Shown: piece after piece, positions 54,969 to 63,483 of the stretch
Numbering within the stretch: the first letter of the stretch is position 1
How the letters are laid out: each line of letters begins with the position of its first letter
NCBI RefSeq assembly: GCF_000013645.1
Contig: NC_007951.1
Coordinates: forward strand, 3,224,001-3,288,000
Direction of reading: 5' to 3'
DNA length: 64,000 nucleotides
From: Paraburkholderia xenovorans LB400
Lineage (GTDB): Bacteria; Pseudomonadota; Gammaproteobacteria; Burkholderiales; Burkholderiaceae
Made by a program: the position numbers and the translations under genes
The notes under the pieces: model-generated
The model's input: the letters and a program-made list of their open reading frames with translations, nothing else
Told to the model about the DNA's origin: nothing
Databases searched by the model: none

Positions 54969-56501
54969 TCAGATATCGAATAGCGTGTTGACAATGCCCG
55001 GCCTGGAACTCTCCAATGCCCAGTTTTTCATTGTCTCGATGTCGTCGGCGAGGTAGCGGTCTTTCGTATAAAAGGAAACGCGCGCGCGAATCTGCACATG
55101 CTGTTCCTCCAGCAGTTCGCTCGAACGCAGCGGACGATGAAAGTCCATGCCCTGCGCCGCGGCCATCCCTTCTATGCCCACGATAACGGCCGTGTTGTCG
55201 GCCATATCCTTGAGCCGTCTCGCAGCAAACGTGGCCATTGAAACGTGATCCTCCTGATTCGCCGACGTCGGCAAACTGTCCACGCTCGCGGGATGTGCAA
55301 GCGACTTGTTCTCCGAAGCCAGCGCGGCGCTCGTTACCTGCGCAATCATGAAGCCGGAATTGATTCCGCTTTCTTTCACGAGAAACGCCGGCAGGCCCGA
55401 CATATGGCTATCAAGCAACAATGCCGTACGTCGTTCGGAAATAGCGCCAATCTCAGAGATAGCCACTGCTAGCGCGTCTGCTGCCAGCGCAACCGGTTCC
55501 GCATGGAAATTACCGCCAGACAGCACATCGCCATTGTCGAAAACGAGCGGATTGTCCGACGCAGCATTGGCCTCGATGGTCAGAATGCCCGCAACGTAGC
55601 GGATGTGGTCGAGGCACGCCCCCATGACCTGCGGCTGACAGCGAATCGAATACGGGTCCTGCACGCGAGTCCCGTTTCCATGCGACGCGATGATGCCGCT
55701 GCCATCGAGCAGTGCCGCGAGACGCCCCGCCACGTCGATTTGCCCGCGCTGGCCGCGCGCAACATGAATACGCGGATCGAAAGGCACGGTCGAGCCTTTC
55801 ACCGCTTCGAGCGACAACGCACCGGTAACCATCGCCGAAGCGAACACGCGTTCCGCGGCGAAAAGCCCTGAGAGCGCGAGCGCAGTCGACGCCTGCGTTC
55901 CGTTGAGCAGCGCGAGCCCTTCCTTCGGACCTAGTTTAAGTGCTTCGAGTCCGGCGACGCTCAAGCCTTCAGCGGCCGGCACGCGCTTGCCGTCGATGCG
56001 CACGTGGCCCACGCCCAACATCGCGGCCGCCAGATGCGCGAGCGGCGCGAGATCGCCCGACGCGCCGACCGACCCCTTGCTGGGAATGCACGGATAGACG
56101 CCGGCATTGAGCATCGAGATGATGGCGAGCACAACTTGCGGACGCACGCCCGAGTGACCGCGCGCGAGACTGATCGCCTTGAGCGCCATGATCAGGCCGA
56201 CGACCCGGTCTTCCATCAGTTCGCCCGTGCCCACGCTGTGCGAGAGCACGAGATTCTTTTGCAACTCCGCGATCCGCCCAGCGGGGATCGTCGTGTTTGC
56301 CAGCCGGCCGAAGCCCGTGTTCACGCCATAGACGATCTTGCCGTCCGCGACGATCCGGCTCACGATGTCCTTCGATTTTTCGACCCGCTCGAGCGACGCG
56401 CGCTCGATCTGCACCATCGGCCGCGCTTCAATGATGCGGCGCAACTGACCGAGCGTTACCTGGCCCGGCACGAGAGTCAGAACTTCATCTGGTTTGTTCA
56501 T
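54969..56501 (-). CDS. Histidine ammonia-lyase family enzyme
   Basis: 510 residues, the normal HutH length. The Ala147-Ser148-Gly149 triplet that cyclises into the MIO cofactor is in [15 protein letters not shown]; Tyr59 (VYGVNTGFG) is the catalytic tyrosine. The C-terminal [17 protein letters not shown] is typical of histidine rather than phenylalanine/tyrosine lyases. It would convert L-histidine, or a closely related imidazole amino acid, to urocanate and ammonia. No other hut genes (hutU, hutI) are in the window, so this is probably a pathway-specific lyase rather than the main hut enzyme. It follows the 56561 gene by 59 bases. Confidence 0.9.
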   Translation of the reverse strand: MNKPDEVLTLVPGQVTLGQLRRIIEARPMVQIERASLERVEKSKDIVSRIVADGKIVYGVNTGFGRLANTTIPAGRIAELQKNLVLSHSVGTGELMEDRVVGLIMALKAISLARGHSGVRPQVVLAIISMLNAGVYPCIPSKGSVGASGDLAPLAHLAAAMLGVGHVRIDGKRVPAAEGLSVAGLEALKLGPKEGLALLNGTQASTALALSGLFAAERVFASAMVTGALSLEAVKGSTVPFDPRIHVARGQRGQIDVAGRLAALLDGSGIIASHGNGTRVQDPYSIRCQPQVMGACLDHIRYVAGILTIEANAASDNPLVFDNGDVLSGGNFHAEPVALAADALAVAISEIGAISERRTALLLDSHMSGLPAFLVKESGINSGFMIAQVTSAALASENKSLAHPASVDSLPTSANQEDHVSMATFAARRLKDMADNTAVIVGIEGMAAAQGMDFHRPLRSSELLEEQHVQIRARVSFYTKDRYLADDIETMKNWALESSRPGIVNTLFDI

Positions 56502-56560
56502 AGAGATACCATTTCACCTTGCTTGCGACGCGCGCCGCTCGAATATCGTTCAAACAGCCG

Positions 56561-57529
56561 TCAGGCCAGTTCGACCGTCATCCAGATCAACTGCTTGTTG
56601 TCAAAAGTCGAGTCCCAAACGGCGCGGCCGACCTGCTCCAGCTTGCCGGCATCCGCGGCATCGATTTCGCCGAGCACGGGCTGCGACAGGTCTTCCGTAG
56701 TCGGACCGTATTGCACGATAAATTTCTGCCCGGTCGACTGCGAGTAGCGCAGACGACCCACCGGTGCGTCGCAAATGCGCTCGCGCAAATGGATCGGCGC
56801 GGTGCTCAGTACCGGCGTCCATGCATACATCGACTCACCCGTCACGACCGCATGATCCTGAATGACCGTGAATGGCAGCGCCGCAACGACGTCCGCGCAC
56901 AACTCGGGATTCTCTTCGCTTGCGAGCGTTGCATTGACCGTAATGCCAAGCGGTTCCCAACTGATGCGAATCCGCTGGCCGCACGTGATGCATGCGCGCG
57001 TCGCGCCGAGGTCGGCGACGGGCAACGGCGCATCCTGCAGGCGGGCCTCGTCATAGCGAAAGTGCTTGCCCAGTCCCCACGGGAAATAGTGAAACGACCA
57101 CGCCTGCAAACGGTTCGTGTAGGCCGTGAACGCACGCAGCGCCGCGACGATGTCGGAACGCGACGTGCTGGCGCGAATCAGACCACGCAGTTCGACCGCA
57201 AGCTTGCCCATCCTGGGAAAGCCGCTGTATCGCAGGTAGTTGCTGTACGCCGGATCGAGCGCATCGACTGTTTTGGACAGGCTGGTCAGATCCATCTCCG
57301 CGTCTTCGGCCAACGCGGTGATGGGGTACAGCGTGTACATCGAGTAATCGCGCAGCATGCCGTGTGCGATATCCCACGTGCCGAAGTACTGGCCATAGCT
57401 TCCGGCCGTGTTCTCCATTTCCCCGCAACGCATGCTTGCGATTTCCTGCGGCTCTTCGGTCATCATCGCAGCGGTCATCGCTTCGACTTCCGCCGTGAAT
57501 TCGCTCAGACTGCGTACTTGCTCCGACAT
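56561..57529 (-). CDS. Cucumopine-synthase-like protein, helical domain first (order A-B)
   Basis: 322 residues from the ATG at 57529, preferred because GGAGAG lies six bases upstream; an ATG four codons earlier is weaker. Residues 25-160 form an all-helical domain (SYGQYFGTWDIAHGMLRDYS, NRLQAWSFHYFPWGLG). Residues 186-322 form a cyclophilin-like DUF3830-type domain (VTGESMYAWTPVLSTAPIHL, GRLRYSQSTGQKFIVQYG). The protein encoded next door has the same two domains in reverse order. The fold pair recalls cucumopine synthase, which joins histidine and 2-oxoglutarate into an imidazole-fused opine; that relation is from memory of the family. A CITCGQ segment (Cys180, Cys183) joins the domains here only. 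No signal peptide. Confidence 0.65.
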   Translation of the reverse strand: MSEQVRSLSEFTAEVEAMTAAMMTEEPQEIASMRCGEMENTAGSYGQYFGTWDIAHGMLRDYSMYTLYPITALAEDAEMDLTSLSKTVDALDPAYSNYLRYSGFPRMGKLAVELRGLIRASTSRSDIVAALRAFTAYTNRLQAWSFHYFPWGLGKHFRYDEARLQDAPLPVADLGATRACITCGQRIRISWEPLGITVNATLASEENPELCADVVAALPFTVIQDHAVVTGESMYAWTPVLSTAPIHLRERICDAPVGRLRYSQSTGQKFIVQYGPTTEDLSQPVLGEIDAADAGKLEQVGRAVWDSTFDNKQLIWMTVELA

Positions 57530-57552
57530 CTTTCTCTCCATGAATTGATACC

Positions 57553-57577
57553 GGATCCCGACTTCCTTTCGGGATCC
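57553..57577 (-). other. Hairpin between the two cucumopine-synthase-like genes
   Basis: GGATCCCG-N9-CGGGATCC is a perfect eight-pair inverted repeat in the 89-base gap between the two paralogous genes, with no T tract on the minus strand. It may adjust the ratio of the two proteins by attenuation or by protecting the upstream message. Confidence 0.55.
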
Positions 57578-57618
57578 TTAATTTATCGATTGAAGCTACC
57601 CTTAGTATTCAAGGACGC

Positions 57619-58578
57619 TTACTCGGCGTCCGGCTTCCAGCGGCCCGGACGCTCCTGGCCGTCCTTGCTGCGGTTGTAGAACATGCCGAGATACCAGGGG
57701 AACATCTGATACGACCAGGCGCACAGGCGATTGCCATACTTGAGAAAGGCACGCAGAACCTGCTGGATCTCTTCTTTCGTTTCCGCCGTCGCCACGTATT
57801 CGCGCAGCTCACCCGCAAGCGCCTCGAGCTTCTTGAATCCAACGACCGACAGATAGCTGGAATAAGGCACGTCGAGTTCGTTCAGCACCTGACTCAGCGC
57901 CTTCGGCTCCAGCTTGCCGGCAAGCGTCAGGATCGGGTAGATCGTGTACATGATGTAGTCGCGCAGCATGCCGTTTGCGAAGTCCCAGGCACTGAAATAC
58001 TGGCCATACGTACCCGCGTCTTCCACTTCGCCGAGCCGCAGCGCACGAATTTCTTCCGGCTCGACGAGCTGGATGCGCTCCGCTTCGTCGTACAGCTTTT
58101 GCGCAAGCGGCGCCAGGTTCATCGGCTTCGCCGGCTTGCCTGAATGGCCCTGGCCTTCGTGTGCCGACACTTCCAGGAAGATCACGTCCTTCTCGTAGAA
58201 CAGGTTGTTCCACACGGCCTTGCCGACGCCCGGCAGCAGATGGCAATACTCCGGCAGCACCTGGCCCAGCACCGGCTGTGCGAGCGGCTCCTGACCCTTG
58301 CCGTATTGCACCGACATCTTGTTGCCGGTCGATTGCGAATAACGCAGACGGCCAATCGGGCATTCCGTGATCAGCTCGCGGTGATGCACAGGCGCGCTGC
58401 TGACCACCGGCGTCCATGCATACATCGACGCGCCGGAGACAACCGGATGCGCCTGCGTCACCTTGAACGGCAACTGTTGCCAGAACTCTTCGCACAGTTC
58501 CGGATTGCGCTCGTCATTCAGTTCGGCCACGACTTTCACGTTCAGTTGCGGCCATGCGATATCGATCAAACGTCCCAT
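57619..58578 (-). CDS. Cucumopine-synthase-like protein, cyclophilin-like domain first (order B-A)
   Basis: 319 residues. Residues 1-138 are the cyclophilin-like DUF3830-type domain (VSGASMYAWTPVVSSAPVHH, GRLRYSQSTGNKMSVQYG). Residues 172-302 are the helical bundle (TYGQYFSAWDFANGMLRDYI, NRLCAWSYQMFPWYLGMF), joined by a 35-residue Gly/Pro/Lys linker. This order is the one I recall for cucumopine/mikimopine synthases of Agrobacterium, which condense L-histidine with 2-oxoglutarate. AGAGG lies about ten bases before the ATG. Neighbouring importer and ammonia-lyase genes fit an imidazole amino-acid derivative as substrate. Whether it makes or breaks such a compound cannot be told. Confidence 0.7.
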   Translation of the reverse strand: MGRLIDIAWPQLNVKVVAELNDERNPELCEEFWQQLPFKVTQAHPVVSGASMYAWTPVVSSAPVHHRELITECPIGRLRYSQSTGNKMSVQYGKGQEPLAQPVLGQVLPEYCHLLPGVGKAVWNNLFYEKDVIFLEVSAHEGQGHSGKPAKPMNLAPLAQKLYDEAERIQLVEPEEIRALRLGEVEDAGTYGQYFSAWDFANGMLRDYIMYTIYPILTLAGKLEPKALSQVLNELDVPYSSYLSVVGFKKLEALAGELREYVATAETKEEIQQVLRAFLKYGNRLCAWSYQMFPWYLGMFYNRSKDGQERPGRWKPDAE

Positions 58579-58679
58579 CAGAAATACCTCTTTAAAAAGA
58601 CCACCTGGTTATACAGTGCACCGCCACGTGTCGTGGCGTTCACTTCGTCAATCGCGACGCTCGCGGCTTGCACCGCGCG

Positions 58680-59477
58680 TCACGAGTTGCCACTCGCCGC
58701 CCGGGCTCGCGGCGCCTTGGTTGCTTTCGCGGATTGCCGCTTGCCGTTGCGGCCGCCGCGCGAAAGCCACGACTCGAGCCCGTGCTGTATGAAAGTCCAG
58801 ACGCCGGTCAGCATCAGGTAATAGACCGACACGCCCAGATACACCTCGAAGGTCATGAAGGTCGCGGCCTGCATCTGCTCGGCCACGCGAAACATCTCCG
58901 ACACGCCGATCACGCTCAGCAGCGCCGTCGTCTTCAGCATGTTGTTGAACTGGTTGCCGAGCGCCGGCACGATGAGCGGCACCGCCTGCGGCAGCACGAT
59001 GCGACGCATCGCCATTGCGGGCGTCATGCCGACGGCAAGCGCCGCTTCCATCTGGCCGGGATCGATCGAGCCAACGCTTGCACGCGTGATCTCGCTCATG
59101 TACGCGGCTTCATGCAACCCGAACGCGATCACACCGGCTACCAACGCGCCGCTGAGATGCAGCGGCCCGAGCGACATCACGGCGGGAAACAGATCGAAAC
59201 CCACCAGATACGGCAGTCCGAAATAGATCAGCACCAGTTGAACCAGTACCGGCGTGCCGCGAAAGAACCAGATGTAGCCCTGATTCAGCACGCGCAGCGG
59301 GAGCGCGCGGTGCATGCCCGACAGCCCCAGCACAACGCCGATCACGGTGCCGAGCAGTTGCGCTATGGCCGCCCCAAGTACCGTGACGACCAGTCCCTGC
59401 AGTAGAGCCGGACGCGGATCGAACACGAAGTGCAGGAAAAACGGCATATCGAAGACAAGATGCGGAGCGTGTGGCAC
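58680..59477 (-). CDS. Polar amino-acid ABC transporter permease
   Basis: 265 residues with a HisMQ-type fold: LNQGYIWFFRGTPVLVQLVL, the EAALAVGMTPAMAMRRIVLP loop, and five helices. The C-terminal tail is Lys/Arg-rich. It follows the binding-protein gene by 59 bases. No ATP-binding-protein gene is found in the cluster, so the ATPase is either outside the window or borrowed from another system. Confidence 0.92.
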   Translation of the reverse strand: MPHAPHLVFDMPFFLHFVFDPRPALLQGLVVTVLGAAIAQLLGTVIGVVLGLSGMHRALPLRVLNQGYIWFFRGTPVLVQLVLIYFGLPYLVGFDLFPAVMSLGPLHLSGALVAGVIAFGLHEAAYMSEITRASVGSIDPGQMEAALAVGMTPAMAMRRIVLPQAVPLIVPALGNQFNNMLKTTALLSVIGVSEMFRVAEQMQAATFMTFEVYLGVSVYYLMLTGVWTFIQHGLESWLSRGGRNGKRQSAKATKAPRARAASGNS

Positions 59478-59536
59478 AGTAGGCCTCCATGCGTTGAGTC
59501 AGCGGTGAGCGGCGCGAATCAGCGAGGGGCGCGCCT

Positions 59537-60397
59537 TTATTCGCACGGGTGCGCCGTGCTGCACAAGGTCACACCGTCGTCGATGCCCCACGTCTTCACG
59601 ACCTTCTGCATGTCGCCGTCTGCGTTCATCCGATCGATAGCGGCTTGCACGGCCTGTTTCAGTTCGACATTGCCCTTTGGAATCGCGATCGTCCAGGTCT
59701 TGGGCGGCACGGGCACACCGCCTACTTCGAAGCGGCCGTGGCTGCGTGAACGGTAATAGTTGATATTGACCGTGTCGCTCACGAACGCGTCGACCCGCCC
59801 CAGCGCCAGATCCTGATAGGCGGCGGCGTTCGTGTTCAGTTCCACTGTTTCGATGGGTGGCTTGCCTGCCACCTTGAGTTGATCGTTGATCTGATGAAGC
59901 ACCGAAGCGTTGCGGCTGCCGAGCAGCACCGCGACGCGCGTGCCGCCGAGATCCTCGAACTTCGTCAGATGACGGGGATTACCGGCCGGCACCAGCAGTC
60001 CGGATGCGACACGCCAGTAATCGACGAGCTCATAGCGCTGCGCACGTTCCGGCGTCTTGCCGAGGCTTGCCATGACCATGTCGCATTTGCCGGTGTCGAG
60101 CGCCGCGAAGATGCCGGAGAACTGATAGTTATCGATGCGCGTCGGCACGCCCATCGCCTTGCCCACCTCTTTCATGATGTCGACTTCCGCGCCTTGTGGC
60201 GTCGATCCGTCGTCGGCCGTGCCGTCGGCGGGCGGATTCGACAGATCCGAACAGAACGCGAGGCCATGCTTCGCCACGATCGACGCGGGCGGCGCCACGG
60301 CTGCCGCGTTCGCGCTACAAGGCACGATGCCGGAATACACGACGGCACAGACAGCCGCGGACGGCAGCCAGTTTGCGATGCGAGAGATCATCTTCAT
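59537..60397 (-). CDS. Periplasmic amino-acid-binding protein of ABC importer
   Basis: 286 residues. Signal peptide MKMISRIANWLPSAAVCAVV with further hydrophobics to about residue 32, then the family-3 binding fold (AEVDIMKEVGKAMGVPTRID, DMVMASLGKTPERAQRYELV, DAFVSDTVNINYYRSRS). Two extra cysteines near each end (FCSDLS, TLCSTAHPCE) may form disulfides. It would capture the polar pathway substrate for the permease encoded next. Confidence 0.92.
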   Translation of the reverse strand: MKMISRIANWLPSAAVCAVVYSGIVPCSANAAAVAPPASIVAKHGLAFCSDLSNPPADGTADDGSTPQGAEVDIMKEVGKAMGVPTRIDNYQFSGIFAALDTGKCDMVMASLGKTPERAQRYELVDYWRVASGLLVPAGNPRHLTKFEDLGGTRVAVLLGSRNASVLHQINDQLKVAGKPPIETVELNTNAAAYQDLALGRVDAFVSDTVNINYYRSRSHGRFEVGGVPVPPKTWTIAIPKGNVELKQAVQAAIDRMNADGDMQKVVKTWGIDDGVTLCSTAHPCE

Positions 60398-60476
60398 TCC
60401 CCATTTACTTAGTACGCCGAATTGACAGGTAGCCGCAAGCCTGCCGTGACGACGTTGGCTTTGCGGGTCTGGCTAA

Positions 60477-60497
60477 AAAAATGCGTAATACGTTTTT
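60477..60497 (-). promoter_or_regulatory. Possible GntR/FadR-type operator and promoter region
   Basis: AAAAATGCGTAATACGTTTTT contains CGTA-A-TACG, a short palindrome with the GT-N3-AC core bound by FadR-type GntR regulators. It lies in the 139-base gap between the TRAP transporter genes and the ABC transporter genes, the only large gap in this unit, so it may control a second promoter. No regulator gene is in the visible part of the cluster. Confidence 0.4.
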
Positions 60498-60536
60498 CCG
60501 ACTATTCGCGCCCTCGCCTGCGCGCAGACAACAGGA

Positions 60537-61823
60537 TCAGGAAGGCGCGCCCATCACCAGATCAGGCAGCCACGTCGATAGCGAAGGAATCAGCGCCACG
60601 ACGATCAGGACGACGAGCAGCGGAATCAGCAGAGGCAGCACTGCCATCGTGACGCGTTCCAGCGACACATTGGACACGCGCGTCACGACAAAGAGGCCTA
60701 CACCCATTGGCGGATGCGCGATGCCGAGTGCGAGAGCGAGCGTCATCACCACGCCGAACTGCACGCGGTCGATGCCGAACTGGTCGATTACCGGCAGCAG
60801 CACCGGCACGAGAATCAGCTTGGCCGGCGCGCTTTCGATAAAGCAGCCGATGAAGAGCAGGAATGCGACGAGCAGCAGCATCAGGACCGTCGGCGATTGC
60901 GTGAGCGTCAGCACGAGCGCTGCCAGATGCTGCGGCGCCTGCTGGATGGCCAGCACCCAGCTCATGAAATGCGAGAACCCGATGATCACCATGATCAGGG
61001 CCGTGACAGAAACCGTGTCGTTGATCGCTTGCCAGACTTTCTTCAGGTTGATGGAGCGGTACGCGAAACCGAGCAGCATCGAATAGACCGAAGCGAGAAT
61101 GCCCGCTTCGCCAACCGTCGTATAGCCGCCCATCGTGCCGATCAGAATGATCGCCGGTGCGCCGAGCGCGGGCAGGCCGGCGATGACGGTACGCACCGCG
61201 AGGTCGAACGGCATGGCTTCCTCTCGCGGATAACCCCGCCTGCCGGCAATGATGCGATTGCACACCATCAGTGAAATCGCCAGCAACGTGGCGGGCACGA
61301 TGCCCGCCATGAACATGCGGGCCACCGACGCATTGGCCATTGACGCGTACACAATGAACGCAATCGACGGCGGCATGATCGGCGCCATGACCGACGACGC
61401 GACGGATACGGCAGCGGCGAATTCAGCAGGGTAGCCGCGCTCGCGCATGGCTTTCACTTCGATCGCCCCGAGTCCCGCGATGTCGGCGAGCGCCGAGCCC
61501 GAAATGCCGGAGAAGATGGCGGCCGCAATCACGCTGACCTGCGCAAGGCCGCCCCGAAAACGCCCCACGAGCACGAGAGCCAGCGAGAAGATCCGGTCGG
61601 TCACGCCCACCGCGTTCATCAGGTTGCCCGCGAGAATGAAAAACGGAATCGACATCATCGACGGGCTGTCGATGCCTTCGAGCATCTGTTGCGGCAACAC
61701 ATAAAGCGCATCGGTGAAGCCGCTCATCGCGAATACGGAGAGCGCCGACGCGCCGATCGCCATCGTCACCGGCACGCCGAGGGCCATCAGGCCGATGAAA
61801 AGCACGAACAGGAAGGCGGGCAT
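60537..61823 (-). CDS. TRAP transporter large permease (DctM)
   Basis: 428 residues with about twelve membrane segments and the DctM signature (IPFFILAGNLMNAVGVTDRI, FSGISGSALADIAGLGAIEV, PIMPPSIAFIVYASMANASV). It forms the sodium- or proton-driven channel of a TRAP importer with DctQ. It starts five bases after the DctQ stop. Confidence 0.96.
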   Translation of the reverse strand: MPAFLFVLFIGLMALGVPVTMAIGASALSVFAMSGFTDALYVLPQQMLEGIDSPSMMSIPFFILAGNLMNAVGVTDRIFSLALVLVGRFRGGLAQVSVIAAAIFSGISGSALADIAGLGAIEVKAMRERGYPAEFAAAVSVASSVMAPIMPPSIAFIVYASMANASVARMFMAGIVPATLLAISLMVCNRIIAGRRGYPREEAMPFDLAVRTVIAGLPALGAPAIILIGTMGGYTTVGEAGILASVYSMLLGFAYRSINLKKVWQAINDTVSVTALIMVIIGFSHFMSWVLAIQQAPQHLAALVLTLTQSPTVLMLLLVAFLLFIGCFIESAPAKLILVPVLLPVIDQFGIDRVQFGVVMTLALALGIAHPPMGVGLFVVTRVSNVSLERVTMAVLPLLIPLLVVLIVVALIPSLSTWLPDLVMGAPS

Positions 61824-61828
61824 TGCGT

Positions 61829-62344
61829 TCACTCCTGCCAGGCGATTGCCGCGCCCGGCGACAGGCGCCGCGCAGCGAGATGATAGAGATCGAGCGACGC
61901 ATCGAGCGCGATCAGCCCGACGACAAGGAACAGCAGCAGCGCTTCGTCGTACTTTGGAATGCCGACCAGATCGATCACGCCCTGTTGCAACTCGACGATC
62001 TTCGGCGCCTGCCAGAGGATCGTCCCCGCCACGAGCAGCACCACGACATCCCTTATCAGGCGAACGAACATGCGCCCCGCACCACCGAGTTTGTTCACGA
62101 AGTACTCGATGCAGATATCGCGCCGCGTGCGATGAATGACATAGAAGCCCGCAAAGCACATCCACACGAAGAGCACTTCCGACCACCCCGTGAACGACGC
62201 GATTTCCTGATGATGGGTAATACGCAGTCCGAGATTGCACAGGCTCAGTGCAACGATGCCGAGCATCAGCAGGCCGGCGACCACCCGCAAGACACTGCAG
62301 AAAAAATCCAGCAGCCGGTCGATGTAACCCGTGAGCCTGTGCAT
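61829..62344 (-). CDS. TRAP transporter small permease (DctQ)
   Basis: 171 residues, four membrane helices (VVAGLLMLGIVALSLCNLGL, VLFVWMCFAGFYVIHRTRRD, RDVVVLLVAGTILW, ALLLFLVVGLIALDASLDLY). The HRTRRDICIEYF segment after the second helix is typical. It lies 30 bases after the binding-protein gene. Confidence 0.93.
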   Translation of the reverse strand: MHRLTGYIDRLLDFFCSVLRVVAGLLMLGIVALSLCNLGLRITHHQEIASFTGWSEVLFVWMCFAGFYVIHRTRRDICIEYFVNKLGGAGRMFVRLIRDVVVLLVAGTILWQAPKIVELQQGVIDLVGIPKYDEALLLFLVVGLIALDASLDLYHLAARRLSPGAAIAWQE

Positions 62345-62374
62345 ATCATCCTTCTCCCACTAATCTTGACCGTG

Positions 62375-63409
62375 CTACTGACCTGACGCCGATGCCGTCG
62401 TCACGTTCGACTGCACCGACTGCACCGCAGCGAGAAAGCCCTTCGGCAAGGTGCCGGCTGTCGAGCGCGCGTCGTACAGCGTGCGCGCCTGCTGCACGAT
62501 CGGCTTCGTGTCGAGCACGGTGAACTGCACGCCGCTCTTCTTCATCTTGTCGATGGCCGTTTCGGTGAAGCTCTTTTCCAGTTCCGCCGCGTACGCGCTG
62601 CTCTCGGCATAGGCGCGGTCCACAGCGCTCTTCTCGGCCGGCGAGAGCGCCGCATACGCCTTGTGGTTGACGAAGAACGCAACGCTCTGCCAGTACTCGT
62701 CGGTGCGTGCAACATACTTGGCCACCTCGGTCACCTTGATGCTTTCGAGCTGGGAAATCGGACTCGTCATCGCGTCGATCATGTGACGGTCGAGGCCGTC
62801 GTACACTGCGGACCAGTCCAGCACCTGCACACTCGCGCCGAGTCTCGTCCACACGTCGACGCTCAGCTTGTCCTTCGCAAGGCGCAGCTTCAGACCGCCG
62901 ATGTCGGCGAGGCTGTGCACCGGCTTCGTCGACACGAGCACGCGATACGGGCCGCGCATGAATTGCGACGGATCGCCGAGAATATCCACGCCTGCCTTGT
63001 CATGAATCTGGCCCACCCATCCCTTCACGACGTCGGAGTGCATGAAGTTGACCCACTGTGCGCGGCTCTGGAACAGAAACGGCGAGCTGACGTACTGCAC
63101 GTCGGGTACCCATTTCGACGCATCCGCAAGCGCGTCCGGAAACACCTGGATCAATCCGCCGCTGATCTGTTCGAGCATGGCACTCGCGCTGCCGAGTTGC
63201 GAGGCCGGAAAGATCGTTATCTTCAGCTGATCGTTCGAGTACTTCGCCACGAGATCGGCGAAACGCTGATACGCCTTGCCTTCGGGGCTATCGGCCTGCT
63301 GATCGGTAGCCATGCGCCACGTGTCCTGCGCGGACGCCGGCAACGCGGCAAGGGAGGACAGCACGAAAGCGATCGCTGCAACGCCGGTACGACAGGTTTT
63401 CTTCAGCAT
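62375..63409 (-). CDS. TRAP transporter periplasmic binding protein (DctP)
   Basis: 344 residues with a signal peptide ending LAALPASA at about residue 27. TRAP-binding motifs are visible: the DctP-type arginine in MRGPYRVLVSTKPV, GGLKLRLAKDKLSVDVWTRL, and DWSAVYDGLDRHMIDAMTSP. These proteins bind organic acids through that arginine. In this cluster a carboxylated imidazole or opine-type compound would suit. GAGAGA precedes the ATG at 63409. Confidence 0.94.
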   Translation of the reverse strand: MLKKTCRTGVAAIAFVLSSLAALPASAQDTWRMATDQQADSPEGKAYQRFADLVAKYSNDQLKITIFPASQLGSASAMLEQISGGLIQVFPDALADASKWVPDVQYVSSPFLFQSRAQWVNFMHSDVVKGWVGQIHDKAGVDILGDPSQFMRGPYRVLVSTKPVHSLADIGGLKLRLAKDKLSVDVWTRLGASVQVLDWSAVYDGLDRHMIDAMTSPISQLESIKVTEVAKYVARTDEYWQSVAFFVNHKAYAALSPAEKSAVDRAYAESSAYAAELEKSFTETAIDKMKKSGVQFTVLDTKPIVQQARTLYDARSTAGTLPKGFLAAVQSVQSNVTTASASGQ

Positions 63410-63483
63410 TTCTCTCTCACCCAAAACAGGTTGTCTCGCGGACCTGATGCAACTCTCGCGTCGCACGCAGCCCATCCCTTGGT

